Positions 1 to 6,355 of a stretch of 12,896 bases of DNA are shown here, one piece after another. The DNA comes from Saprospiraceae bacterium (GTDB lineage Bacteria; Bacteroidota; Bacteroidia; Bacteroidales; JAIPBB01). The DNA is taken from NCBI GenBank assembly GCA_021739805.1, contig JAIPBB010000139.1, positions 1 through 12,896 of the forward strand, read 5' to 3'. Below the pieces are notes generated by a model, which made no database searches, was not told the DNA's origin, and saw nothing but the letters and a program-made list of their open reading frames with translations. Both the position numbers and the translations under genes were made by a program. Numbering within the stretch: the stretch's first letter is position 1; every line of letters begins with the position of its first letter.

Positions 1-284
1 GCCAATGCTTGTGCGTGATTTCCTGATGAATGTGTGCAAACTCCATTTTTTAATTCTTTATCATCTAAAGAAAAAACCGCATTTACAGCTCCACGTGATT
101 TAAAAGCTCCGACTTTTTGGAAATTTTCACATTTGAAAAATAATTCTGCACCAAAAAATTCATTTAAAAGTTCAGAAGAAAGGACAGGGGTCTTGTGAAT
201 GAATTTATCTATGCGTTTTGCAGCAATAACAATATTTTCTTTTCTAATGTCCAGATACTCTTTAATATTATTATTTGAAATCAT
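1..284 (-). CDS. Threonine/serine dehydratase-like PLP enzyme (5' part only)
   Basis: Only the first 94 codons lie in the window; the gene continues past the left edge. The product looks like a fold-type II PLP enzyme of the threonine ammonia-lyase / serine racemase group, which deaminates or racemises hydroxy amino acids in the cytoplasm. Seen directly: an N-terminal helix with RI.KFIHKTPV (about residues 24-34), a KCENFQKVGAFKSRGA block (51-66) whose lysine 62 sits where the family's PLP Schiff-base lysine is, and THSSGNHAQAL (84-94), the phosphate- and substrate-binding SSGNH loop. The start is the ATG at 282-284; an A-rich stretch and no Shine-Dalgarno precede it. Whether it is biosynthetic (with a C-terminal ACT domain), catabolic, or a racemase cannot be decided without the missing part. 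Confidence 0.85.
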   Translation of the reverse strand, partial: MISNNNIKEYLDIRKENIVIAAKRIDKFIHKTPVLSSELLNEFFGAELFFKCENFQKVGAFKSRGAVNAVFSLDDKELKNGVCTHSSGNHAQAL

Positions 285-571
285 TAGTTTTTTTTATGAT
301 AAGAAGTAAAAATAACAAATAACAAGCTCCAAAATACAAATAATATTCAAAACTCAAATTCTAAATTCTAAAACCTAAATCCGAAATCCGAAATAAATTC
401 AAATGAAATAAATTCAAATTTCAGAATCTATTTTGAATATTTAGAAATTGAAATTTGGGATTTATTTGTTATTTGATTTTTGTCATTTGGAATTTGTGAA
501 AATTAATTTCTAAGATGTATAATTACTCAATTGCAGAATATTAATACAAAATAAAGAAAACTTATTTACAA
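285..571. repeat. AT-rich spacer with imperfect inverted repeat
   Basis: No gene is seen between the dehydratase-like gene and dnaA. The spacer is a low-complexity imperfect palindrome. The left arm, about 308-345, reads AAATAACAAATAACA, CTCCAAAA, ACAAATAA; the right arm, about 461-500, reads TTATTTGTTATTTG, TTTTGTC, ATTTGGAATTTGTG. Between them are reiterated AAATCCGAAATCCGAAAT and AAATTCAAAT words. The right-arm wording (TTATTTGTTATTTG, GTCATTTGG) recurs near 10510-10556 and 11895-11922, so this is one copy of a dispersed intergenic family. No classical terminator hairpin with a T-run follows dnaA, though this palindrome could serve that role. Confidence 0.5.
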
Positions 572-2008
572 CTACATTTTCATTTTTTTCTCAAGTTCGT
601 CAACGTAATTTTTGAATTGCTTGTCAGTTTCCATTAGATTGTTTACTGTTCTGCATGCATGAAGAACTGTAGCATGGTCTTTATTTCCGCAATGAAGTCC
701 GATAGTAGCAAGTGAAGATTTCGTCATTTTCTTCGAGAAATACATAGCAATTTGTCTTGCCTGAACTATTTCTCTTTTCCTTGTTTTTGAAATAATAAGT
801 TCAAGCGGCAAGTTGAAATAATCACTAACAATTTTTTGGATATAGTCGATAGAAATTTCCCTGGAAGTGTTTTTAACAAATTTATCAATCATTTGTTTGG
901 CTAAATCCAAAGTGATTGCTTTTTTGTTTAATGATGATTGGGCTAAAATAGAAATTAAAGCTCCTTCAAGTTCTCTCACATTTGTTGTAATGCTGTAAGC
1001 AAGATATTCAATAACTTCTCTTGGAATTTCAACACCATCATGGTAAAGCTTTTTTTCAAGTATTGCAATCCTGGTTTCAAGGTCAGGAAGTTGAAGGTCG
1101 GCAGATAAACCCCATTTGAACCTGGATAACAGCCTTGGCTTCATCCCTTGCAATTCAACAGGTGGTTTGTCAGAAGTTACAATTAGTTGCTTTCCTTTTT
1201 GGTGCAAGTGGTTGAAAATATGAAAAAACACATCCTGAGTCTTGTCTTTACCTGAAAGGAATTGAATGTCATCCAGTATTAATACATCTATCATTTGATA
1301 GAAATGGGTGAAATCGTTTTGGTTATTATTTCTTGTTGCTTCAACAAACTGTTGAAAAAATTGCTCGGTTGAAACATAAAGGACAGTTTTGTCAGGAAAG
1401 TTGTTTTTAACTTCCAGCCCAATTGCGTGTGCAAGGTGTGTTTTACCCAGTCCTACATTACTATATATCAATAAAGGATTAAAGGCAGTTTTTCCCGGAT
1501 TTTGCGAAACTGCAAAACCAGCTGATCGTGCTAATCTATTACAATCACCTTCAACAAAATTATCGAATGAGTAGGATTCAACTAATTGAGACTGAATTTT
1601 TATCTTTTTTAATCCTGGTATAATAAAAGGATTAGGAATGCTTTTAGACTTTTCCTTGTTCAGATCAATTGGCATGGTTACATACGGGTTATTAGTTGCT
1701 ATTCTATTTGAAGTAGGAACATTGATAGTGTATGGTTGCTTGTTGTTATTTGTATTATCCATGATAATACTATACTCAAGTCTTCCCTCAGAACCTAATT
1801 CTTTTTTAATTGTTTTTTTAATCAAAGTAATAAAGTGTTCTTCAAGCCATTCGTAAAAGAACTGGCTTGGAACCTGTATCGTAAGAACATTATTGTCGAG
1901 CCTGATTGGTTTAATAGGTTCGAACCATGTTTTATAACTTTGAAAATTTATGTTGTCTTTTATAATCTGAAGACAATTGTCCCAAACTAGATTATAATTT
2001 TCTCTCAT
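572..2008 (-). CDS. dnaA: Chromosomal replication initiator protein DnaA
   Basis: DnaA binds origin DnaA boxes as an ATP-dependent oligomer, melts the AT-rich unwinding element and helps load the helicase. All four domains are visible in 478 aa, a normal length: domain I (about 5-75, with W29 in YKTWFEPI), a linker with polar and NNN runs (about 80-140), the AAA+ domain with Walker A VGLGKTH (185-191), Walker B ILDDIQF (244-250), an arginine-finger region RLLSRFKWG (292-300) and sensor II NVRELEGAL (343-351), and domain IV (about 380-478) with the helix-turn-helix and signature GNKDHATVLHA (441-451). In that signature the usual GGRDH arginine is a lysine (GNKDH). The start is the ATG at 2006-2008, preceded by AT-rich DNA. 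dnaN, rpmH and gyrB are not adjacent, so this is not the classical dnaA-dnaN layout. Confidence 0.98.
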   Translation of the reverse strand: MRENYNLVWDNCLQIIKDNINFQSYKTWFEPIKPIRLDNNVLTIQVPSQFFYEWLEEHFITLIKKTIKKELGSEGRLEYSIIMDNTNNNKQPYTINVPTSNRIATNNPYVTMPIDLNKEKSKSIPNPFIIPGLKKIKIQSQLVESYSFDNFVEGDCNRLARSAGFAVSQNPGKTAFNPLLIYSNVGLGKTHLAHAIGLEVKNNFPDKTVLYVSTEQFFQQFVEATRNNNQNDFTHFYQMIDVLILDDIQFLSGKDKTQDVFFHIFNHLHQKGKQLIVTSDKPPVELQGMKPRLLSRFKWGLSADLQLPDLETRIAILEKKLYHDGVEIPREVIEYLAYSITTNVRELEGALISILAQSSLNKKAITLDLAKQMIDKFVKNTSREISIDYIQKIVSDYFNLPLELIISKTRKREIVQARQIAMYFSKKMTKSSLATIGLHCGNKDHATVLHACRTVNNLMETDKQFKNYVDELEKKMKM

Positions 2009-2245
2009 TATTGGTTAAAAATATTAAAATTGTGGTTTGTTTATTCCGTGTCTAAAATTAAGAAAAAAACTAATGTTTCAAACAAAATCTAAAAAATTAA
2101 ACAATTTTTTTTGAAAATAAAATTCTCTTGAGTTTTTCTTGAATTTATTAACAAAATTCTTTGAAAAAAAGTTTGAAAATAATTTTATTTTATATTGTAT
2201 TTCGTTAAAAAAAGCCGTATATAATGCGTTGAAATCTGTATTGAT
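2009..2245. other. Very AT-rich spacer upstream of dnaA
   Basis: The 237 bases between dnaA and the metallophosphatase gene are dominated by A and T runs (for example 2088-2118 and 2160-2200). They must carry the dnaA promoter, but no clean TAnnTTTG element was found; the nearest is TAGATTTTG on the minus strand, around 2083-2091. No match to the TTATCCACA DnaA box was seen. The closest, TTATTAACA near 2146-2154, has two differences from it. An unwinding-element role is possible from composition alone but is not supported by boxes. Confidence 0.35.
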
Positions 2246-3106
2246 TTATTTCAAAAAATAATAGTCTAATCTACCGAGATTTATGCCTCCAAAACCACTT
2301 TGAACAACCAGTATTTTATTATTTATATTATTAGATACGTAAGTTGGTTTGTCAAGGAATTTATGAGAATGTCCACCTATGATTAAATCAATGTTTTTTG
2401 AATTTTTAGCAATTATTAAATCGCTAACCATTTCATTACTATAAGAGTATCCAAGATGCGATAAGCATATAACCAAATCACATTTAAGTGTTTCTTTCAT
2501 ATAATCAGAGGTTTCAATAGCCCTACTTAAAGGGTCGGTACACACGGTTTTTCCATATGATTTTTTTCCAACTAATCCGTCAAGTTTTACACCTAATCCA
2601 AACACTCCAATTTTAAGTTTTTCGACTTCAAATATTTTAAATTTATAAATTTTTTCATTTAAAATGGTTTGTGAAAAATCATAGTTAGAAGATACAAAAT
2701 TGAAGCTAGCTAATTCAACTAATTTGTTGAGTTCGGATAGGCCATTATCGAATTCATGATTTCCTATTGTTGCTGCATCATATTTCATTTCATTCATTAA
2801 TTTTATTTCCGGCTCCCCTTTGAATAAATAATAATATGGAGTGCCCATTGAAAAATCGCCGGCATCAAATAGTAAAACATTCTTTTCTTCTGAACGGATT
2901 TTTTTAATTAAAGCTGTTCTTTTTGCAAAACCACCCAAGCCGGGATAAAATGGGTCATTGTCGGGAAAAGGCTCGATGCGACTATGAGTGTCGTTGGTGA
3001 ATAATATTGTTAGCTTCACTGCTTTGTGCCTAGAGCTTAGTAATATCAACACTATTGCTAAACAAATGACAAATAAAACTAATATGATAATTCTTTTATT
3101 CTTCAT
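2246..3106 (-). CDS. Membrane-anchored metallophosphatase (5'-nucleotidase N-terminal domain type)
   Basis: This is a calcineurin-like dinuclear metallophosphatase of the UshA/CpdB family, expected to hydrolyse nucleotides or related phosphoesters outside the cytoplasm. With the ATG at 3106 it is 286 aa. Residues 5-24 form one hydrophobic segment with no lipobox, so it is a signal anchor or uncleaved signal. The metal-site motifs are all present: FTNDTHS (36-42), FDAGD (80-84), GNHEFD (115-120), SHLG (216-219) and GGHSHKF (244-250). The protein ends right after the catalytic domain and lacks the C-terminal substrate-recognition domain; that domain is encoded by the gene just upstream. The frame is open to 3163, but the hydrophobic segment right after M3106 favours this start. 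It overlaps the upstream stop by 11 bases (ATGAAGAATAA), which suggests translational coupling. Confidence 0.9.
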   Translation of the reverse strand: MKNKRIIILVLFVICLAIVLILLSSRHKAVKLTILFTNDTHSRIEPFPDNDPFYPGLGGFAKRTALIKKIRSEEKNVLLFDAGDFSMGTPYYYLFKGEPEIKLMNEMKYDAATIGNHEFDNGLSELNKLVELASFNFVSSNYDFSQTILNEKIYKFKIFEVEKLKIGVFGLGVKLDGLVGKKSYGKTVCTDPLSRAIETSDYMKETLKCDLVICLSHLGYSYSNEMVSDLIIAKNSKNIDLIIGGHSHKFLDKPTYVSNNINNKILVVQSGFGGINLGRLDYYFLK

Positions 3107-3866
3107 TATAGATTCTATTATCCAAAGATGAATTAATTTCAATTCCACCCTGATTTTTCTCAATTATAAAGTCAATTATTGCATCCCTTCCTAATATATT
3201 CAGCTCTTGTCTTGAAATTGGATTTGTAAGAAAGGTCATATCATCTCCTCCATTTGCCAGATAATCGTAAGTTAATACGATATAGTTTTGATTTTTATTA
3301 AATGCTTTGCCATTTATTAAAACATTAACAGGCGAAGAAGATTTAATACCCATTTGTAGCCCTGAAACCGGTAGTCCACCTGTTTTTGCTATATAATCAA
3401 GCATTAGTTTCACATCTGCTCCGGCTAATTCCAGAACAACTAATTTATTTTCGAATGGCATTAATTCAAAAATATCGGCACGTTTAATTGCACCTTTTCC
3501 AATATTTTTTCTAAGACTTGCAATATTTATCATGCAAAAGTCAATAGGTTTTTTATCCTTATTATTATATGTGTTATTTGCTCTTTCCAACAAAAGGTCA
3601 GCTACGAAATTATTCATTATTCCTTCAGGCAGAGATATTGTTAAATCCTTCGATGCATAAGCAATAGTATCGCTCATCAATGAATCGAGTTTTTGTTTAT
3701 AAGGTGCTATGATTTCCAATGCCACCGAATCATCAGCAATTTTAAGGTTGCTATCAAGTCTAATTAACTCATAATCTGTGTCAACAACTTTGTAATTTGA
3801 ATCGCATGAAACAAAAATTAGCAATAATAAACTACTTATAAATAAGACTGATTTTAACTTTTGCAT
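3096..3866 (-). CDS. Lipoprotein with 5'-nucleotidase C-terminal domain
   Basis: This protein corresponds to the C-terminal domain of UshA-type 5'-nucleotidases, the part that binds the nucleoside, but made as a separate 256-aa lipoprotein. An SPII signal is clear: MQKLKS, a hydrophobic core, then IFVS before C21. Family motifs seen: NFVADLLLERA (86-96), INIASLRKNIGKGAIKRADIFELMPFENKLVV (113-144, with the SLR and PF.N positions), and LANGGDDMTFL (203-213). The ATG at 3866 is chosen because the signal peptide begins there; the frame is open to 3938, but that extension would put 24 non-signal residues ahead of the hydrophobic core. It is first in a two-gene unit with the catalytic-domain gene, so the two products probably form one active enzyme at a membrane surface. 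That pairing is an inference from domain content and the overlap. Confidence 0.88.
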   Translation of the reverse strand: MQKLKSVLFISSLLLLIFVSCDSNYKVVDTDYELIRLDSNLKIADDSVALEIIAPYKQKLDSLMSDTIAYASKDLTISLPEGIMNNFVADLLLERANNTYNNKDKKPIDFCMINIASLRKNIGKGAIKRADIFELMPFENKLVVLELAGADVKLMLDYIAKTGGLPVSGLQMGIKSSSPVNVLINGKAFNKNQNYIVLTYDYLANGGDDMTFLTNPISRQELNILGRDAIIDFIIEKNQGGIEINSSLDNRIYNEE

Positions 3867-3966
3867 AAATGGATTTGAAAAATTAAATACTTTTACAAGA
3901 TTAAAAAAATGTTGGGAGTTATAAAAGGAATATCTCAATTTTATTATTGGATGTGGGGATTGATTG

Positions 3967-4030
3967 ATTGTTCGATTGTTCGATTGTTCGATTGTTCGAT
4001 TGTTACATTGTTAAATTGTTAAATTGTTTA
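3967..4030. repeat. Octamer tandem array, 8 units
   Basis: Eight consecutive 8-base units begin at 3967: ATTGTTCG four times, then ATTGTTAC, ATTGTTAA twice and ATTGTTTA. The last unit runs into the first base of the 43-base hairpin element at 4030. The word TAAATTGTT reappears on the other side of the hairpin (4073-4081) and degenerate octamers (ATGGTTAA, ATTGTTAA) lead into the second hairpin copy, so the hairpins look embedded in the array. Confidence 0.9.
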
Positions 4031-4081
4031 CCCTGTGGAATGTAAAACGAAGTGCAACTATTCCAACAGGGTTAAATTGTT
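4026..4081. repeat. 56-bp hairpin repeat, copy 1
   Basis: This block is identical base for base to 4172-4227. Its core (4030-4072, 43 bp) is an inverted repeat: ACCCTGTGGAAT on the left and ATTCCAACAGGGT on the right, giving a 12-bp stem with one bulged A around an 18-base loop (GTAAAACGAAGTGCAACT). The arms are richer in G and C than the surrounding sequence. It resembles a REP/MITE-type palindromic element by structure; no transposase is nearby. Confidence 0.9.
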
Positions 4082-4095
4082 CATGGTCGTTCAAC

Positions 4096-4135
4096 CTTAT
4101 ATGTTCTTTTATGCCTTTTATGGTTTAATGTTTTT
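4096..4135. repeat. 40-bp direct repeat, copy 1 (second copy at 4257-4296)
   Basis: The block beginning CTTATATGTTCTTTTATGCC is repeated exactly at 4257-4296. It follows each hairpin element at a different distance (offset 161 bases compared with 146 for the hairpins), so a larger hairpin-plus-tail unit was duplicated and the part in between later changed by small insertions or deletions. Copy 2 ends about 35 bases before the thioesterase start codon. Confidence 0.85.
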
Positions 4136-4171
4136 TTTGGATAAATGGTTAAATGGTTACATTGTTAAATG

Positions 4172-4227
4172 GTTTACCCTGTGGAATGTAAAACGAAGTG
4201 CAACTATTCCAACAGGGTTAAATTGTT
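4172..4227. repeat. 56-bp hairpin repeat, copy 2
   Basis: Perfect second copy, 146 bases after copy 1 and in the same orientation, with the core inverted repeat at 4176-4218. Identity over 56 bases in a non-coding spacer whose intervening sequence has diverged suggests a recent duplication, gene conversion or selection on the hairpin. Confidence 0.9.
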
Positions 4228-4330
4228 ACCTTGATTGATGTTGCAGAATGATTAATCTTATATGTTCTTTTATGCCTTTTATGGTTTAATGTTTTTATGG
4301 TTTAATTGTTAATTGTTAAAATAAAATATC

Positions 4331-4735
4331 ATGATAATATCAGAAACAAAAATAAGAATTCGATATGCCGATACTGATAAAATGGGATTTGTGTATTATG
4401 GTAATTATCCAACTTATTACGAAGTAGCAAGGACTGAAGCTCTTAGAGAACTTAATTCAAGTTATAAACAACTGGAAGAAGATGGTATTTCTATGCCTGT
4501 TCACAGCATGAACATAAAATATATTAAGCCTGCTTTTTATGATGATTTAATTACTGTAAAGACTTTTATCAAATCAAGACCTGAAAGATTAATGGTTTTC
4601 GACTATGAAATTTATAATCAAAATAATGAATTATTAAATAAAGCAACAACAACACTTCCTTTTATTTCAATTGAAACAGGAAAACCCTGCCGACCACCTG
4701 AATGGTTTTTGAAATTGTTTGATGGGTATTTTTAG
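4331..4735 (+). CDS. YbgC/FadM-type acyl-CoA thioesterase (hotdog fold)
   Basis: A 134-aa single hotdog-domain 4HBT thioesterase that hydrolyses acyl-CoA thioesters in the cytoplasm. The N-terminal block IRYADTDKMGFVYYGNYPTYYEVARTEALRE (10-40) is the family signature: the D-T-D segment includes the catalytic aspartate (D16), and the tyrosine-rich GNY follows. The central strand motif MNIKYIKPAFYDDLITVKT and the C-terminal TTTLPFISIETGKPCRPPEWF complete the fold, so the protein looks full length. The ATG at 4331 lies just before the first strand. It is transcribed divergently from the split nucleotidase unit and starts right after the repeat-filled spacer, which therefore contains its promoter. 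The substrate chain length cannot be read from sequence. Confidence 0.9.
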   Translation: MIISETKIRIRYADTDKMGFVYYGNYPTYYEVARTEALRELNSSYKQLEEDGISMPVHSMNIKYIKPAFYDDLITVKTFIKSRPERLMVFDYEIYNQNNELLNKATTTLPFISIETGKPCRPPEWFLKLFDGYF

Positions 4736-4760
4736 TTTGATTAGAAAGATTTTTGATGAC

Positions 4761-4862
4761 CATACGAAAGCTTGTATGCTGCCACTATGAAATATAGAGT
4801 GGTACGTGAAAGATTCGAACACCAACTGTGGTGAAAACCCCTATATGGTAAACTACCGATAG
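4761..4862. other. Chain of four small hairpins, possibly a decayed tRNA-like element
   Basis: The convergent spacer between the thioesterase and the next gene holds four successive inverted repeats: CATAC/GTATG (4761-4778), CCACT/AGTGG (4782-4802), CACCA/TGGTG with loop ACTG (4820-4833), and CTAT..GGTA/TACC.ATAG (4841-4862). On the minus strand 4870-4800 also has tRNA-like landmarks in the right order: CTATCGGT as in tRNA-Glu D arms, GTTTTCAC like a UUC anticodon loop, TTCGAATC like a T loop, and partly pairing ends TGTACTT/ACGTACC. The T and anticodon stems do not pair well, so a working tRNA is unlikely. It could be a tRNA relic, a small structured RNA, a bidirectional terminator without T-runs, or a mobile-element end. 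Confidence 0.3.
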
Positions 4863-4879
4863 AAAGTACAAACTAATTA

Positions 4880-5527
4880 TTAAAAAATTGTTGACAAATA
4901 ATTAATTATTATTTCTTTTTTGTATTCCAGTGAATCATTTTGAAATAAAAAATATTGTGAAGTAATAGAGTTTTTCGATTTTACAGCCAAATAAATATTT
5001 CTATTTGAAAATAAAATAACACTGTCATTAATTTCCTGATATATGTCAAAATATTTGTTCAAATATTTTGTACTGTCGTCAACGTTAAAAGGTATACCCT
5101 TTATACAAAAACTTTTATCTTTAACAAATATAGCATCTATAATTTGATTAGTATCACTGTAGTACCATGGCAGTTTCGAAAATGACACAGCTACATCTGC
5201 TATTACGGTAGGTCCTACTTTTAATGGTTTATTAAGAACATGAATACTTCCATGATATTGATAAACTTCTTTCTCATTCATAAAAGGCATCTTGTTCATT
5301 CTACTCGTAGTTGTACGTCGTGCATCCCAATTCTCAATAAAGTTCTTATATGATGGCATTTCTAAAATTGGCAATAATTCTTTTTCTAATTTCAAGGCAC
5401 TATCCTGCGTATATACTGTATCCAACAATGGTTTGAATGTTTCAGTATTGTTCTTTCTATTATTAGAAGTACAGCCTATTACTAAGCTTAGAACAATAAT
5501 TTTACATGTAATTTCAATAGGTTTCAT
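4880..5527 (-). CDS. Putative lipoprotein of unknown function (215 aa)
   Basis: I do not recognise a family. The N-terminus is an SPII signal (MKPIEITCKI, hydrophobic core, LVIG before C19), followed by a polar NN/RKNN stretch, so it is predicted to be a lipoprotein. The rest is a mixed globular sequence with charged and aromatic residues, no repeats, no membrane segments after the signal and no cysteine pairs. A region around residues 60-85 is rich in R, T, M and N. The ATG at 5527 is supported by the signal peptide beginning there. The spacer upstream (about 5598-5772) is a diverged copy of the one upstream of the next minus-strand lipoprotein, although the two proteins do not resemble each other. 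Confidence 0.75.
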   Translation of the reverse strand: MKPIEITCKIIVLSLVIGCTSNNRKNNTETFKPLLDTVYTQDSALKLEKELLPILEMPSYKNFIENWDARRTTTSRMNKMPFMNEKEVYQYHGSIHVLNKPLKVGPTVIADVAVSFSKLPWYYSDTNQIIDAIFVKDKSFCIKGIPFNVDDSTKYLNKYFDIYQEINDSVILFSNRNIYLAVKSKNSITSQYFLFQNDSLEYKKEIIINYLSTIF

Positions 5528-5576
5528 AAGCAGAACATTTCATTTTAAGTATTTCTGGAACCAACTTGGCTGGAGT

Positions 5577-5590
5577 TCGTCTCCCGACGA
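5577..5590. repeat. Dyad TCGTC-N4-GACGA
   Basis: A 14-base palindrome, TCGTC TCCC GACGA, lies 50 bases upstream of the lipoprotein start at 5527. The same dyad with a different centre (TAGA) occurs at 6493-6506, where it forms the end of a gene relic, and a half-site GAGACGA sits at 5763-5769. It could be a regulator site or a rearrangement scar. Confidence 0.4.
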
Positions 5591-5597
5591 TTGACCT

Positions 5598-5772
5598 AAT
5601 CTCATCATTACAAATTTAACAAATTTTCTTATATGAAATTTTTTATGATTGATAGATTCAAGATTTTAAAAAATAATTTTTTTATATTTATTTTATGGAA
5701 TACAATGTAATTATAAACGAGAAGTAAAATTGTTCGAATTATTTTTTTGTATCACTTGTTGTGAGACGAAGG
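5598..5772. repeat. Duplicated spacer, copy A
   Basis: About 175 bases align along their whole length with 6338-6508. Shared landmarks in order are ATCATTA, ACAAATT.AAC, AAATTT, an almost continuous ATTGATAGATTCAAGATTTT run (5649-5668), ATAAT.TTTTT, TGTAAT, TTGTTC and GAGACGA. Each copy lies upstream of a minus-strand lipoprotein gene. Copy A has lost the good promoter match present next to copy B. Confidence 0.7.
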
Positions 5773-5793
5773 CAAGCTATGATACGATCGTTT

Positions 5794-6294
5794 TTAATAT
5801 GCAGCATCCTTAATCATCCTGAATTTATCTCCATCTTTTCCTCCGTAAATTACAGAAAAATCTATTACCCATTCTCCATTTATCTTTTGTCCACTAATTG
5901 TACCATTGTGGATGCGATAATAACCGTCATATTTTGAATTACAGTCATGAAATACAGCCACTTTTAAACTGTCAAATAATTCCGTATTAAAATATGAAAA
6001 TTTATCAATAACTGTATTATCTGGTATTTCTATTATAATTTGTTTATAACAATCCTCGTTACGAAAAAATGATGAATGTAAAATATGATCTTCTTCCCAG
6101 ACTTTATTTTTTGACCCTTTTCCAAGTGAATAAGGTCGAATATTGCTGTAATTATCATTATGCGTTAAAATTAAATAATCTCCTTGCACGACTATTCCAC
6201 TTTCTTCTACTTCCCAAGAAGAACTGTTTTCTTTACTACAACTTACTATAAAAATTACTAGTAATATTAGTGATATATTTAAGTTTTTTAGCAC
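5794..6294 (-). CDS. Putative small lipoprotein of unknown function (166 aa)
   Basis: No family is recognised. The first 18 residues are an SPII signal (hydrophobic ISLILLVIFIVS, then C19), followed by SKENSS, which is polar and mildly acidic like Bacteroidota surface-export signals on lipoproteins; surface exposure is only an inference. The mature part is about 147 residues, beta-rich in appearance, with a repeated G.W.V/I.F-like ending (GQKINGEWVIDFSVIYGGKDGDKFRMI) typical of short beta-sandwich lipoproteins. The start codon is GTG at 6294: an in-frame TAA two codons upstream excludes a longer start and no ATG occurs before the signal core. It is flanked on both sides by the duplicated spacer and has a good TAnnTTTG promoter match. 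Confidence 0.7.
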   Translation of the reverse strand: MLKNLNISLILLVIFIVSCSKENSSSWEVEESGIVVQGDYLILTHNDNYSNIRPYSLGKGSKNKVWEEDHILHSSFFRNEDCYKQIIIEIPDNTVIDKFSYFNTELFDSLKVAVFHDCNSKYDGYYRIHNGTISGQKINGEWVIDFSVIYGGKDGDKFRMIKDAAY

Positions 6295-6326
6295 TATTTA
6301 AATTTTAGTTGATGCTTATCTGCTGA

Positions 6327-6355
6327 CAAATCTACAAATCCCATCATTAGACAAA
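6327..6355 (-). promoter_or_regulatory. Bacteroidota-type promoter for the 166-aa lipoprotein
   Basis: On the minus strand TTTG (6355-6352), 17 bases, then TAGATTTG (6334-6327) match the TTTG / TAnnTTTG pattern of Bacteroidota housekeeping promoters. The expected transcript start near 6320 gives a leader of about 25 bases to the GTG at 6294. The equivalent position in spacer copy A has GATTAGGTCAAT instead, so that copy lacks the element. Confidence 0.5.

Larger units (their letters stand above)
3867..4330. other. Divergent spacer between nucleotidase unit and thioesterase, filled with repeats
   Basis: These 464 bases must hold the promoters of both flanking genes, but most of the length is an octamer array, two identical hairpin elements and a second duplicated block, listed separately. 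The open frame across 4035-4238 is built from the two hairpin copies read in different frames and is not a gene. No convincing TAnnTTTG element was found for either gene. Confidence 0.7.

Noticed and set aside
2009..2245. Replication origin
   Set aside because: It is AT-rich but has no DnaA boxes; TTATTAACA near 2146 differs at two positions from the consensus and stands alone.
2246..3866. Frameshifted single 5'-nucleotidase gene
   Set aside because: The domain order is reversed relative to the fused enzyme, and each part has its own start codon and targeting signal, so this is two genes.
4035..4238. 67-codon open frame in the spacer
   Set aside because: It is made from the two identical 56-bp hairpin copies read in different frames plus low-complexity sequence between them; it has no start context or family resemblance.
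4800..4870. Functional tRNA-Glu gene on the minus strand
   Set aside because: The loop words fit, but the T stem, anticodon stem and two acceptor pairs do not form properly, and the D arm is too long; it is kept only as a possible relic.
4880..6294. Toxin-immunity or defence pair made of the two lipoproteins
   Set aside because: No toxin, nuclease, immunity or sensor motif is visible in either protein, and lipoprotein targeting alone is not evidence.
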